Positions 1-8,978 of a DNA stretch of 64,000 nt are shown piece by piece. The notes beneath the pieces were generated by a model, which was given only the letters and a program-made list of their open reading frames with translations, was not told the DNA's origin and made no database searches. Each line of letters opens with the position of its first letter. Within the stretch, counting starts at the first letter, position 1. Source of the DNA: Roseateles saccharophilus (GTDB lineage: Bacteria > Pseudomonadota > Gammaproteobacteria > Burkholderiales > Burkholderiaceae_C); contig NZ_SMBU01000005.1 in NCBI RefSeq assembly GCF_004342485.1, forward strand, positions 62,001 to 126,000, written 5' to 3'. Position numbers and translations under genes: made by a program.

Positions 1-1050
1 GCGATCCCTGACCTCAGCTTCGGCGACCTGACGCCGGAGTTCATGCTCGATGCGCTCGACGCCGCCGGCCTGCGCGCCGACGGCCGCATGCTGCAGCTCA
101 ACTCCTTCGAGAACCGCGTGCTGATGGTGCACCTGGAGGACGCTCAATTCGGCAGCTCGGCGGCCGTGGCCAAGTTCTACCGCCCGGGGCGCTGGAGCGA
201 CGCGCAGATCCTGGAGGAGCACGGCTTTGCCGCCGAACTGGCCGCCGCCGAGGTGCCGGTGGCCGCGCCGTGGACGCTGGCGGGCGGCTGCACCCTCTTC
301 CACTACCAGGGCCAGCGTCTGGCCGTCACGCCGCGCCAGGGCGGGCGCGGACCGGAGCTGGAAGACCCCGAGGTGCTGCGCTGGATAGGCCGGCTGCTGG
401 CCCGGCTGCACGGCGTCGGGCGGCAGAAGCCCTTCGCCGAACGCCTCGCCTGGGCCAGCGCCGCGCCGGCCCGGACGGCGCGCGACTGGCTGATCGGGCA
501 CGAGGCCATCCCGCCCGAGATCGCTCCCGCCTGGGACGACGCCGCCCAGCGCTGCATCGACGCCATCCAGGCCGCCTTCGGCAGCCTGCCCGGCCTGCAG
601 CTCACGCGCCTGCACGGCGACTGCCATCCCGGCAACATCCTGTGGACGCCCGATCGCGGCCCGCATTTCGTCGACCTCGACGACGCCGTCACCGGCCCTA
701 CGGTGCAGGACCTGTGGATGCTGCTGCCCGGCGATCCGGACGCTGCGCGCCTGCAGCTCAATGCCGTCCTCGACGGCTACGAGCAGATCGCCGAGTTCGA
801 CGACCGCGAGCTGCGACTCATCGAGCCGCTGCGCACGATGCGCATGATCCACCACAGCGCCTGGCTGGCGCGCCGCTGGGGCGACCCGGCCTTCCCCATC
901 GCCTTCCCCTGGTTCGGCACGCCCAGCTACTGGCTGGACCAGGTGGCCAAGCTCAGGGAGCAGCTGGAAGCGATGAAACCCAGGGAAGCACCGCCGCTTC
1001 TGGCGCGGGACGAGGACGCCGTGGACTTCGACGGCGACGGGTTTGCCTGA
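1..1050 (+). CDS. srkA: Stress response kinase A (SrkA/YihE), 5' end outside window
   Basis: Cytoplasmic Ser/Thr protein kinase of the APH/choline-kinase fold, known in E. coli to counter stress-induced cell death. The frame is open from base 1, and the residues before the first Met (near base 43) still match the family, so the true start lies upstream. 349 residues are visible; the family has about 330-350. Recognisable blocks are 'FENRVLMV', 'KFYRPGRW', the catalytic loop 'LHGDCHPGNILW' and the metal-binding 'FVDLDDA' (the family's Brenner and DFG-like motifs), followed by 'GPTVQDLWMLL'. All key residues are present. Nothing about its promoter can be seen here. Identification is confident from the motif order. 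Confidence 0.93.
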   Translation, partial: AIPDLSFGDLTPEFMLDALDAAGLRADGRMLQLNSFENRVLMVHLEDAQFGSSAAVAKFYRPGRWSDAQILEEHGFAAELAAAEVPVAAPWTLAGGCTLFHYQGQRLAVTPRQGGRGPELEDPEVLRWIGRLLARLHGVGRQKPFAERLAWASAAPARTARDWLIGHEAIPPEIAPAWDDAAQRCIDAIQAAFGSLPGLQLTRLHGDCHPGNILWTPDRGPHFVDLDDAVTGPTVQDLWMLLPGDPDAARLQLNAVLDGYEQIAEFDDRELRLIEPLRTMRMIHHSAWLARRWGDPAFPIAFPWFGTPSYWLDQVAKLREQLEAMKPREAPPLLARDEDAVDFDGDGFA

Positions 1051-1074
1051 ACTCGGCTGACCGGCTCGGGGCCT

Positions 1075-1365
1075 TCAGAGGTCCAGCACGTAGACGACGG
1101 CGCTCGCGCGCTCGTCGGCGCTGTGCCCCACCAGCCCACGATCCCACTCCGGCCCCATGGCGCCCGTCGTGGCCGCCGCGCCCGCGGTCATCACCGCAAC
1201 CTCTTCGGTACCGGCATCGATCTCGGCCACCGGCTCACGGCTGTGCGTGAAGAGGCGGGCGACGGGAACGGCTCCCGCCGAGATGACGATCAGATACCGC
1301 GTGACCTGCCGGAGTTCCCGAGGCGCATGCCGCGCCGGCACCTCATGACCGAAACCGTGGTTCAT
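1075..1365 (-). CDS. Small conserved-looking hypothetical protein
   Basis: 96-residue protein of unknown function, read convergently toward srkA, 24 bp from its stop. The support for a real gene is its ribosome site: AGGAGG lies 4-5 bases before the ATG at 1365, an almost ideal Shine-Dalgarno. The protein starts 'MNHGFGHEVPARH' and contains a short central hydrophobic stretch ('RYLIVISAGAVPVARLF') and an Ala/Thr/Gly stretch, but I see no signal peptide and no catalytic motif. 'RYLIVISAG' resembles a beta strand of a small soluble domain, which is only an impression. I do not recognise the family. Confidence 0.6.
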   Translation of the reverse strand: MNHGFGHEVPARHAPRELRQVTRYLIVISAGAVPVARLFTHSREPVAEIDAGTEEVAVMTAGAAATTGAMGPEWDRGLVGHSADERASAVVYVLDL

Positions 1366-1511
1366 CTCGCCTCCTCGCCTTCCTCAGGCCGCAGGCTGCG
1401 CTAACGGTAGCCTGCGCAAGCCAAGCCATTGTGCGCCTGCGCGGGCGGGCAAAACCGGGGCTGGCCACGCCCCTGAGGCCCGGCGCGGCCAGCCGCGAAA
1501 CATTTGCAAAA

Positions 1512-1531
1512 TACTGGATATAACAACAGTA
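1512..1531. promoter_or_regulatory. LexA (SOS) box upstream of imuA
   Basis: The motif is CTG-N10-CAG (1514-1529) with symmetric TA/TA flanks, inside a locally AT-rich patch in otherwise very GC-rich DNA. It lies 57 bp before the imuA start codon. It fits the LexA consensus of gamma- and betaproteobacteria. imuA-imuB-dnaE2 cassettes are known LexA-controlled operons, so DNA-damage induction is expected. Confidence 0.88.
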
Positions 1532-1588
1532 TTGTGGTCTCATCCAAGCTCCCGCCACTTCCTCTGCCGCCACCTGCGTTGACCGGCC

Positions 1589-2440
1589 ATGTTGCCCGCC
1601 CCCGTCGCCCCACCCGCAACCGCCCTGCCTCCTGCCAACCCCGTGCCGCCAGCCCGGCACGGGCGACTGATGCTGGAGGACGCCGCTGGCCTGCAAGGCC
1701 GGCTGTGGCGCGGCAGCAGCCTGGGCCAGACGGCAGACCCGACGCTGCCCAGCGGCTTTGCCGCGCTGGATGCCCAGCTGCCGGGCGGCGGCTGGCCGCT
1801 GCGCGCCGTCACCGAGCTGCTGACGCCCCAGCCCGGCGTGCTGGAGTGGCGGCTGCTCGCGCCGGCCCTGGGCGGCGGGTGGGCCGGCCACCGCCAGCGG
1901 ATCGCCGCGCCGGCCGCCCGCACGCTGCTGCTTATCAACCCGCCCCACACCCCCCATCTGCCCGGCCTCCAGGCCCTGGGCCTGCCGCCGTCGGCACTGG
2001 TCTGGGTGGCCACGACGACGCCCGCCGAAACGCTCTGGGCCACCGAGCAGGCCATCAAGTCGCACGTGGCCGTGCTGGCCTGGCTGCCCGAGGCGCGGCC
2101 GGAGCAGGTTCGGCGCCTGCAGGTCAACGCGCTGGGCTCGGAAGCCCCCGTCTTCCTGGTGCGCCCGGAGCATGCCCGCCGGCAATCCTCGGCCGCGCCG
2201 CTGCGCCTCGTCGTGCAACCGGGCGAAGGCTGGACGTTGGCCGTGCACCTGCTCAAGCGCCGCGGCCCCGCCCACGAAGGCTGGCTGGCGCTGCCGGCCA
2301 CACCCGGCGCGGTCGAGCCCCTGCTGACCGCGGCCAAGCGCAGGGGGCAGCCCGCACCCGCACCGGCGCCCGCCCCCACGCCGGCCAGCCCTCCGACGGA
2401 GCGCCACGATGCGCTGGCTCGCCCTGTGCTGCAGGCCTGA
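1589..2440 (+). CDS. imuA: ImuA, SOS mutagenesis RecA-like accessory protein
   Basis: 283-residue member of the ImuA (SulA/RecA-like) family, which works with ImuB and DnaE2 in damage-induced translesion synthesis. The N-terminal part contains the family's 'LPSGFAALDAQLPGGGWP' block, which resembles the region before the RecA core. No Walker A motif is visible, as expected for ImuA. It is the first gene behind the LexA box, and its 3' end overlaps the imuB start by 32 bp, so the two are probably translationally coupled. The identification rests on this motif plus the diagnostic gene order. Confidence 0.9.
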   Translation: MLPAPVAPPATALPPANPVPPARHGRLMLEDAAGLQGRLWRGSSLGQTADPTLPSGFAALDAQLPGGGWPLRAVTELLTPQPGVLEWRLLAPALGGGWAGHRQRIAAPAARTLLLINPPHTPHLPGLQALGLPPSALVWVATTTPAETLWATEQAIKSHVAVLAWLPEARPEQVRRLQVNALGSEAPVFLVRPEHARRQSSAAPLRLVVQPGEGWTLAVHLLKRRGPAHEGWLALPATPGAVEPLLTAAKRRGQPAPAPAPAPTPASPPTERHDALARPVLQA

Positions 2441-3713
2441 TGCGCCCGCCGGCGACAGCGACGCCCTGGCCTGGCTGGCGCTGAGCTTTACGCCGCGCGT
2501 CGCCCGGCTGGAGGAGGCCGTCGTCGCCGAGGTGGCGGCCAGCCTGCGCCTGTTCGGCGGCGCGCGGGCGCTGCGCCAGCGCCTGCAGGCCGAGGCGGCG
2601 CGGGTTGGCCTCGGCCTGGGCGCGCAGGCCTGGGGCCCCACCGCACTGGCCGCGCTGGCGCTGGCGCGCTGCCCGGAGCCAGCGCGCCAGGGCCGGCTCG
2701 CCGAACGACTGGATGCGCTGCCCCTCGCAGCCCTGAGCGCCGCCCAGGCCCACCACGCGATGCTGGCCCGCCTGGGCTGCCGCCAGCTCGGCGAACTGCG
2801 CCGCCTGCCGCGTGCCGCGCTGGCCAGGCGCTTCGGCCCTGCACTGCTGAGCGCGCTGGACCAGGCCTATGGCGACCTGCCCGAGGCCCACGACTGGCTG
2901 ACCCTGCCCGAGCGCTTCGACGCGCGGCTGGAGCTGCCCTACCGTGTGGAGCACGCCCCCGTGCTGCTGCATTTCGCCGAAACGCTGCTGCGCCAGCTCT
3001 GCGCCTTCCTGGCTGCCCGCCACGCGGGCGTGCGCACGCTGCGTCTGGCCTGGCAGCACGATGCGATGCGCCCGCGCGACGTGGCCGGCAGCGGCGCGCT
3101 GACCGTGGCCACGGCCGACACGACGCGCGACCTGCAACGCCTGTCGCGCCTGCTGGCCGAGCACCTGGCCCGCACGACTCTGGCCGCGCCGGCCGGCGAG
3201 ATCCAACTCGGCGCCGACACGCTGCTGCCGCTGGAGGAGCAGAGTGCCGGCCTGCTGCCCGGCCGCACCGCCCCGCAGGAGCGCACGACGACCAACGCGC
3301 TGCTGGAGCGCCTGTCCGTGCGCCTGGGTGCCGGCCGGGTGCGCGAGGGTCGGCTGCACGAGGACCACCGGCTGGCCGAGATGCAGCGCTGGCAGCCCTG
3401 GCCCGCACCGCCGATGCCCCCCAACTCGGCGCCCGTGCGCCGGCCGCCCGGGCCACAGCCCACCTGGCTCGTCGAGCCGCCCCAGCCGCTGCGCTGCGAT
3501 GCGCAGGAGCAGCCCCTCTACGCCGGGCCGCTCGTACGCGTCAGCGGCCCGCACCGCATCGAGGCCGGCTGGTGGCAGAGCGGCGGCCTGCAGGCGCGCG
3601 ACTACTTCGTCTACCGCAGCCCCGCGCGCGGGCTGCTGTGGGTCTATCACGAGCGATTTCCAGACGCGGCATCAACGGCATCGGGCTGGTTTCTTCACGG
3701 GGTGTTCGCATGA
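2409..3713 (+). CDS. imuB: ImuB, inactive Y-family polymerase-like protein
   Basis: 434-residue DNA polymerase Y-family protein. ImuB bridges DnaE2 and the beta clamp in the mutasome but does not polymerise. The N-terminus 'MRWLALCC' replaces the usual Y-family acidic motif, as in known ImuB proteins. 'GCRQLGELRRLPRAAL..RFG' is the helix-hairpin-helix region of the thumb, and the C-terminus 'HGVFA' is the typical family end. It overlaps imuA by 32 bp upstream, and its stop overlaps the dnaE2 start by 4 bp (ATGA). Confidence 0.92.
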   Translation: MRWLALCCRPDAPAGDSDALAWLALSFTPRVARLEEAVVAEVAASLRLFGGARALRQRLQAEAARVGLGLGAQAWGPTALAALALARCPEPARQGRLAERLDALPLAALSAAQAHHAMLARLGCRQLGELRRLPRAALARRFGPALLSALDQAYGDLPEAHDWLTLPERFDARLELPYRVEHAPVLLHFAETLLRQLCAFLAARHAGVRTLRLAWQHDAMRPRDVAGSGALTVATADTTRDLQRLSRLLAEHLARTTLAAPAGEIQLGADTLLPLEEQSAGLLPGRTAPQERTTTNALLERLSVRLGAGRVREGRLHEDHRLAEMQRWQPWPAPPMPPNSAPVRRPPGPQPTWLVEPPQPLRCDAQEQPLYAGPLVRVSGPHRIEAGWWQSGGLQARDYFVYRSPARGLLWVYHERFPDAASTASGWFLHGVFA

Positions 3714-6700
3714 GGCGCGAACCGCCACCCCGGGGCGAGGGGCTTCGTTATGCCGAGCTGCACTGCCTCAGCGCATTCAGCTTCCTGCGCGGCGCCTCGG
3801 AACCGGCCGAGCTGGTGGAGCGGGCCTGCACGCTGGGCTACACGGCGCTGGCCATCACCGACGAATGCTCGCTGGCCGGGGTCGTGCGCGCACACAAGCA
3901 GCTGCGCGAGATGCGCGAAGCGGCTCATCACGAAGCCCGGCAGGCCGCGCGGCTGGCCGGCGAACCCGAAGCCAACGTCGAGCAGCCCCGGCTGATGCAG
4001 CTGCTGATCGGCAGCGAGTTCCTCGTCCGCGACGACGCCGGCACGCCGCGCTTCAAGCTCGTGCTGATCGCGCAGAACCTCAACGGCTACGGCAACCTCA
4101 GCCAGTTCATCACGCGGCTGCGCCGCGCCAGCCCGGTCAAGGGCGAGTACACACTGCACTGGCGCAGCATCGCGCCCGAGAAGCTCACCGACTGCCTGGC
4201 CCTGCTCGTGCTGCCGCGCGAGGCCGGCCAGGCCGATGGCAGCGAACTGGCCGCACCCGCGCACTGGGCGCTGCGCCACTTCGCCGGCCGCGCATGGGTC
4301 GCCGTCGAACTGCTGCGCGAAGCCGGCGACGCGCTGTGGCTGCAACGCCTGCAGCAGCTGTCCGAAGACACTGCCCTGCCCCTCGTCGCCGCGGGCGATG
4401 TGCACTTCCACGTGCGCTCGCGCAAGGCCCTGCAGGACGTGATGACCGCCACGCGGCTCGGCCGCACGGTGGCCGGCTGCGGCTTCGACCTGCAGCCCAA
4501 CGCCGAGCGGCATCTGCGCAGCCGCCAGCGCATCGCCCAGATCTGCCCGGCCGAGCTGCTGGCCGAGACGCTGAACGTGGCGGCGCGCTGCACGTTCAGC
4601 CTCGACGAGATCAGCTACCGCTACCCGAGTGAGGTCGTGCCCGCCGGCCGCACCCCACGCCAGCACCTGCGCGACCTCACCTATGCCGGGGCCTGCAAGC
4701 GCTGGCCTCAGCACGAAGGCGGCGTACCGGACAAGTTCAAGCGTCGCATCGAGGACGAACTCGAACTCATCGAGGAGCTGGGCTATGAGCACTACTTCCT
4801 CACCGTCGCCGACGTCGTGGAGTTCGCCCGCAGCATCAAGATCCTCTGCCAGGGCCGTGGCTCGGCGGCCAACAGCGTCGTCTGCTACTGCCTGCACGTC
4901 ACGTCCGTGGACCCGGACCGCAGCACGCTGCTGTTCGAACGCTTCATCAGCCGCGAGCGCGGCGAGCCGCCGGACATCGACGTCGACTTCGAGCACGAGC
5001 GCCGCGAAGAGGTCATCCAGCACCTGTACAAGAAATACGGCCGCGACCGCGCCGCGCTGACCGCCGTCGTCATCTGCTACCGCCCCAAGAGCGCCATCCG
5101 CGACGTCGGCAAGGCCCTGGGCTTCAGCGAAGAACAGCTGGTCATCATGAGCAAGGACCACAGTGGCTGGCCCGGCCAGGTGCTGCCCGAGAACCACCGC
5201 GCCGCACTGCTGCAGCAGCTGGGCATGGCCGACGACGACCCGCGCCTGCAGCAGCTCATCACGCTCGCGCGCCAGCTCAACGGCCTGCCGCGCCACCTCT
5301 CCCAGCACGTCGGCGGCTTTGTGCTGACCGAAGGCGTGCTGGAACGCCTGGTGCCCATCGAAAACGCGACGATGAAGGACCGCAGCGTCATCGAATGGGA
5401 CAAGGACGACATCGACGAGCTGAAGATGATGAAGGTCGACGTGCTGGCCCTGGGCATGCTCAGCGCGATCCGGCGCTGCTTCGACCTCGTCAACCCGATG
5501 CGCGGCACGGCCATCGACCTGACCATCCCCGACGACGACTGCGCCACCTACGACATGATCTGCAAGGCCGACACCATCGGCGTCTTCCAGATCGAATCGC
5601 GCGCGCAGATGTCGATGCTGCCGCGGCTGCAGCCGCGCACGTATTACGACCTGGTGGTCGAGGTCGCCATCGTGCGGCCGGGGCCCATCGAGGGCGGCAT
5701 GGTGCACCCCTACCTGAAGAACCGCGCGCTGCCGGAAGATCAGGTGGAGTACCCCAGCGAAGCGCTGAAGGAAGCACTCTGGCGCACCCGTGGCGTGCCG
5801 ATCTTCCAGGAGCAAGTCATGCAGGTAGCCATGATCGCGGCAGGCTTCTCGGCCGGAGAGGCCGACGAATTGCGCCGCGCCATGGCCGCCTGGAAACGCC
5901 CTGGCGTACTGGAAAAATACTATGACAAGGTCGTCGACGGCATGCGTGATCGGGGTTATACCGACGACTTCGCCAAGCGCATCTTCGACCAGATCAAGGG
6001 CTTCTCCAGCTACGGCTTCCCCGAGTCACACGCCGCCAGCTTCGCGCTGCTGACCTACGTCAGCGCCTGGCTCAAATGCCACGAGCCCGCGGCCTTCCTG
6101 TGCGCGCTGCTGAACTCCCAGCCGCTGGGCTTCTACACGCCCAGCCAACTGGTGCAGGACGCGCGGCGGCACCAGGTCGAGGTGCGGTCCATCGACGTCA
6201 ACCACAGTGGTTACAACAGCACGCTAGAACCCCGTGACGGCGAACATCAACCCGCCGTGCGCCTGGGCCTGCGCCTCGTCAGCGGACTGGGCAAGGAGGC
6301 TGCACAGCGCATCGAGGCTGCCCACGCCCAGAGCCCTTTCGATCACCCGCAAGACCTCGCTGCGCGCGCCCGCCTCACGCAAGCCGACATGCAGCACCTC
6401 GCCGCCGCCGATGCGCTGACCTCACTCGCCGGCCACCGCCGCCAGCAGGTCTGGCAGGCCTCGGCCCTGCACGCGATGCCGGCCTTATTGCAGGGCAGCC
6501 TGCTGCCCGAGGACGAACTCGAACTGCCCGCCGCCGCCGAAGGCGAGGAGGTGCTGTGGGACTACGCCGCCACCGGCCTCACGCTGCGCCGCCACCCGCT
6601 CGCGCTGCTGCGCCCGCGCCTGGCCCGCGAGGGCTGGCTGACGGCGCGCCAGCTCGACGCCATGAAGAGCGGCCGCCGCGCCCGCGCCTGCGGCATCGTC

Positions 6701-6958
6701 ACCGGCCGCCAGAAGCCGCAGACGGCCAAGGGCACGCTCTTCGTCACTCTGGAAGACGAGACCGGCAACGTGCAGGTCATCGTCTGGAACCAGGTCTACG
6801 AAGAACACCGCAGCACCATCCTCGGCGCGCGGCTGCTGGCGGTCGAGGGCGTCTGGCAGCGTGGCGACGGCGACGTGCGGCATCTGCTGGCCAAGGGCTT
6901 CAGGAACCTGAACCCGCTGCTGGGGAGGCTGCCGACGGAGAGCCGGGATTTCCGCTGA
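3710..6958 (+). CDS. dnaE2: Error-prone DNA polymerase III alpha subunit DnaE2
   Basis: 1082-residue C-family polymerase, the catalytic subunit of the SOS mutasome. The frame is open further upstream to 3572, but the ATG at 3710 is chosen because it sits in an ATGA overlap with the imuB stop and begins the family's N-terminal PHP domain ('YAELHCLSAFSFLRGAS' near residue 12). The polymerase metal-binding motif 'PDIDVDFEHERR' is intact. 'YGFPESHAASFALLTY' and a C-terminal OB fold ('GTLFVTLEDETGNVQVIVW') complete the DnaE2 architecture at its usual length. Last gene of the SOS operon, followed by a hairpin terminator candidate. Confidence 0.95.
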   Translation: MRREPPPRGEGLRYAELHCLSAFSFLRGASEPAELVERACTLGYTALAITDECSLAGVVRAHKQLREMREAAHHEARQAARLAGEPEANVEQPRLMQLLIGSEFLVRDDAGTPRFKLVLIAQNLNGYGNLSQFITRLRRASPVKGEYTLHWRSIAPEKLTDCLALLVLPREAGQADGSELAAPAHWALRHFAGRAWVAVELLREAGDALWLQRLQQLSEDTALPLVAAGDVHFHVRSRKALQDVMTATRLGRTVAGCGFDLQPNAERHLRSRQRIAQICPAELLAETLNVAARCTFSLDEISYRYPSEVVPAGRTPRQHLRDLTYAGACKRWPQHEGGVPDKFKRRIEDELELIEELGYEHYFLTVADVVEFARSIKILCQGRGSAANSVVCYCLHVTSVDPDRSTLLFERFISRERGEPPDIDVDFEHERREEVIQHLYKKYGRDRAALTAVVICYRPKSAIRDVGKALGFSEEQLVIMSKDHSGWPGQVLPENHRAALLQQLGMADDDPRLQQLITLARQLNGLPRHLSQHVGGFVLTEGVLERLVPIENATMKDRSVIEWDKDDIDELKMMKVDVLALGMLSAIRRCFDLVNPMRGTAIDLTIPDDDCATYDMICKADTIGVFQIESRAQMSMLPRLQPRTYYDLVVEVAIVRPGPIEGGMVHPYLKNRALPEDQVEYPSEALKEALWRTRGVPIFQEQVMQVAMIAAGFSAGEADELRRAMAAWKRPGVLEKYYDKVVDGMRDRGYTDDFAKRIFDQIKGFSSYGFPESHAASFALLTYVSAWLKCHEPAAFLCALLNSQPLGFYTPSQLVQDARRHQVEVRSIDVNHSGYNSTLEPRDGEHQPAVRLGLRLVSGLGKEAAQRIEAAHAQSPFDHPQDLAARARLTQADMQHLAAADALTSLAGHRRQQVWQASALHAMPALLQGSLLPEDELELPAAAEGEEVLWDYAATGLTLRRHPLALLRPRLAREGWLTARQLDAMKSGRRARACGIVTGRQKPQTAKGTLFVTLEDETGNVQVIVWNQVYEEHRSTILGARLLAVEGVWQRGDGDVRHLLAKGFRNLNPLLGRLPTESRDFR

Positions 6959-6987
6959 GGCTGCTGCAGCCGAGCTGCCGGAAAGAC

Positions 6988-7024
6988 GAAGGCCGCGCGT
7001 CTTGCGACTTCGCGGCCTTCCATT
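6988..7024 (+). terminator. Hairpin terminator candidate after dnaE2
   Basis: A perfect 10-bp inverted repeat (GAAGGCCGCG / CGCGGCCTTC, 13-base loop) starts 30 bp after the dnaE2 stop and is followed by a short CATTT stretch. The U-tract is weak, so efficiency is uncertain. Confidence 0.6.
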
Positions 7025-7270
7025 TGGTGCATCTTTCAGCTTGTTGGCGTCCAAAACGTCCTGGTCTTGTAAAGCTCCATGAAGCGCTTGCGCAGTCCGC
7101 CGGCCCGGCCCCACCGCCGGCAGTGTGAAAACCCATGCACGGCGCCCACTTGGGCGCATCGACGACGCGGGTCGGGATTTCCGGTGACCTCGGGCATGTC
7201 CCCCGCCGAGGGTGTAAGTTGCCGCCATCCCCGGCCGACCGACAGCCCAGCCCCGACCCCGAAAGCCCCC
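7025..7270. other. Intergenic region, dnaE2 to msrP
   Basis: About 310 bases separate dnaE2 and msrP, and the first part is the terminator hairpin. The rest presumably carries the msrP promoter. I cannot point to convincing -35/-10 boxes, an operator, or a small gene with its own ribosome site. Confidence 0.4.
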
Positions 7271-8242
7271 ATGCTGATCCGAACCCCCACCACCCACGAG
7301 CCCCTGCCCAGCGAGATCACGCCCCGCTCGGCCTATCTGAACCGTCGCGCCGCACTGGCCGGCCTGGGCCTTGCGGCCACGTCGCCGCTGGCCCTGGCCC
7401 AGCCTGCTGCCCCCGGCGGCGGCAAACTGGCTAAGCTGCCCGGCGTGCGCTCGGCCTTGGCCGGCGCCTCCGTGATGGACAAGCCGACGAGCTATGCCGA
7501 CGCGACCTCGTACAACAACTTCTACGAGTTCGGCACCGACAAGGCCGACCCCGCGCAATACGCCCACACGCTGAAGACTCGGCCCTGGACGGTTGCCATC
7601 GAGGGCGAATGCGCTAGGCCCGGCCGCTTCGACATCGAGGCCCTGCTCAAGCTCAGCACCGTGGAGGAGCGCCTCTACCGGCTGCGCTGCGTGGAAGGCT
7701 GGAGCATGGTCATCCCATGGACCGGCTATTCGCTGTCCGAGCTGCTCAAGCAGGCCCAGCCGACATCGAAGGCGAAATACGTCGAGTTCACCAGCCTCGC
7801 CGACAAGGCCCAGATGCCCGGCGTGCGCTCGGGCGTGCTGGACTGGCCCTATGTCGAGGGCCTGCGCATCGACGAGGCCATGCACCCGCTGGCGCTGCTG
7901 GTGTTCGGCATGTACGGCGAGATCCTGCCCAACCAGAACGGCGCGCCGCTGCGCCTGGCCCTGCCCTGGAAGTACGGCTTCAAATCGGCCAAGAGCATCG
8001 TCAGGATCCGCTTCACCGAAAAGGAGCCCCTGTCCAGCTGGACCAAGGCGGCCCAGCAGGAGTACGGCTTCTATTCCAACGTGAACCCCGGCGTGCCCCA
8101 CCCGCGCTGGAGCCAGGCGGCCGAGCGCCGCATTGGCGAGGACGGCCTGTTCTCGAAGAAGCGCCCGACGCTGATGTTCAACGGCTACGAGGCCCAGGTC
8201 GGCCAGCTCTATGCCGGCATGGACCTGAAGAAGTTCTACTGA
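7271..8242 (+). CDS. msrP: MsrP, periplasmic methionine sulfoxide reductase catalytic subunit
   Basis: 323-residue molybdopterin enzyme that repairs oxidised methionines in periplasmic proteins, taking electrons from MsrQ. The ATG at 7271 is chosen because it places a twin-arginine signal near the N-terminus ('[15 protein letters not shown]', cleavage probably near 'ALAQ'). The Moco-binding block '[13 protein letters not shown]' contains the Cys that ligates molybdenum, and the family's '[18 protein letters not shown]' follows. Length is normal. msrQ begins 2 bp after the stop, so they form an operon. Confidence 0.95.
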   Translation: MLIRTPTTHEPLPSEITPRSAYLNRRAALAGLGLAATSPLALAQPAAPGGGKLAKLPGVRSALAGASVMDKPTSYADATSYNNFYEFGTDKADPAQYAHTLKTRPWTVAIEGECARPGRFDIEALLKLSTVEERLYRLRCVEGWSMVIPWTGYSLSELLKQAQPTSKAKYVEFTSLADKAQMPGVRSGVLDWPYVEGLRIDEAMHPLALLVFGMYGEILPNQNGAPLRLALPWKYGFKSAKSIVRIRFTEKEPLSSWTKAAQQEYGFYSNVNPGVPHPRWSQAAERRIGEDGLFSKKRPTLMFNGYEAQVGQLYAGMDLKKFY

Positions 8243-8244
8243 CG

Positions 8245-8937
8245 ATGAAACCGCTGCTCTCGACGGCTCCTCAGGGCCAGCCCCAGGGCGCCTCCGGCCG
8301 ATCTGCCCCCCTCGGCGGGCGGACGGCGCGAAGCGCCATCCAGGGCGCGCTGCTGAATGGCACCGCCAAGCCCATGCTGTTCCTGCTCTGCCTGCTGCCC
8401 CTGGCCTGGCTGGTCTATGGCGCCGCCACCGACCAGCTCGGCGCCAACCCGGCCGAGGCGCTGATCCGCCGCCTGGGCGACTGGACGCTGCGCGGCCTGT
8501 GGCTGACGCTGGCGATCACGCCGCTGCGCGAGCTGGCGGGCCTGGCGGCGCTGGTCCGCTTTCGCCGCATGCTGGGCGTGTTCACGTTCAGCTATGCCTG
8601 CCTGCACCTGCTGGCCTACGGCTGGCTGGACATGGGCCTGGACTTTGGCGACATCGGCCGCGACATCGCCAAGCGCCCCTTCATCCTGATGGGCTTCACG
8701 GCCTGGGCGCTACTGCTGCCTCTGGCCGCCACCAGCTTCAACAAGGCCATCAAGGCCCTCGGCGCCCCGCGCTGGCGGGCTCTGCACAAGGCCGTCTACG
8801 CGATCTCGGTCATCGCGCTGCTGCACTTCATCTGGATGCGCGCCGGCAAGCACAACTTCGCCGAGCCAGCCGTCTACGGCGTGATCCTTGCCGCGCTGCT
8901 GGGGTGGCGGCTCTGGAAGCGGGCCACCCGGAAATAG
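8245..8937 (+). CDS. msrQ: MsrQ, heme membrane subunit for MsrP
   Basis: 230-residue inner-membrane b-type cytochrome that passes electrons from the quinone pool or flavin to MsrP. About five to six hydrophobic segments are visible from residue 35 on, with candidate heme-ligand histidines in 'YACLHLLAYGW' and 'LHKAVYAISVIALLHFIW'. The first 35 residues are odd: 'APQGQPQGASGRSAPLGGRTARSA' is polar and low in complexity, and its DNA (8262-8340) carries a REP-like palindrome. No later ATG with a good ribosome site was seen before the first membrane segment, apart from Met44 in 'KPMLFLL', so a shorter protein is possible. Confidence 0.9.
   Translation: MKPLLSTAPQGQPQGASGRSAPLGGRTARSAIQGALLNGTAKPMLFLLCLLPLAWLVYGAATDQLGANPAEALIRRLGDWTLRGLWLTLAITPLRELAGLAALVRFRRMLGVFTFSYACLHLLAYGWLDMGLDFGDIGRDIAKRPFILMGFTAWALLLPLAATSFNKAIKALGAPRWRALHKAVYAISVIALLHFIWMRAGKHNFAEPAVYGVILAALLGWRLWKRATRK
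8298..8340. repeat. REP-like palindromic sequence inside the msrQ 5' coding region
   Basis: The DNA reads C-run/CTCGGCGGGCGG followed by the small hairpin GGCGCGAAGCGCC. The same architecture (CCCCCT-short spacer-GGGGG followed by CGCGAAGCGCG) occurs in reverse at 48051-48077 between genes. I infer a dispersed repeat family. In this copy it is translated as part of MsrQ. Confidence 0.45.
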
Positions 8938-8978
8938 CCCCGGCTGGGATAATCCGCGGCTTTGCCCCGGCCGCGCCC

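Noticed and set aside
3695-5815. Roughly 700-codon frame opposite dnaE2
   Set aside because: Shadow of the polymerase gene: composition is Asp/His/Val-rich as expected from reverse reading of biased codons, and no motif is seen.
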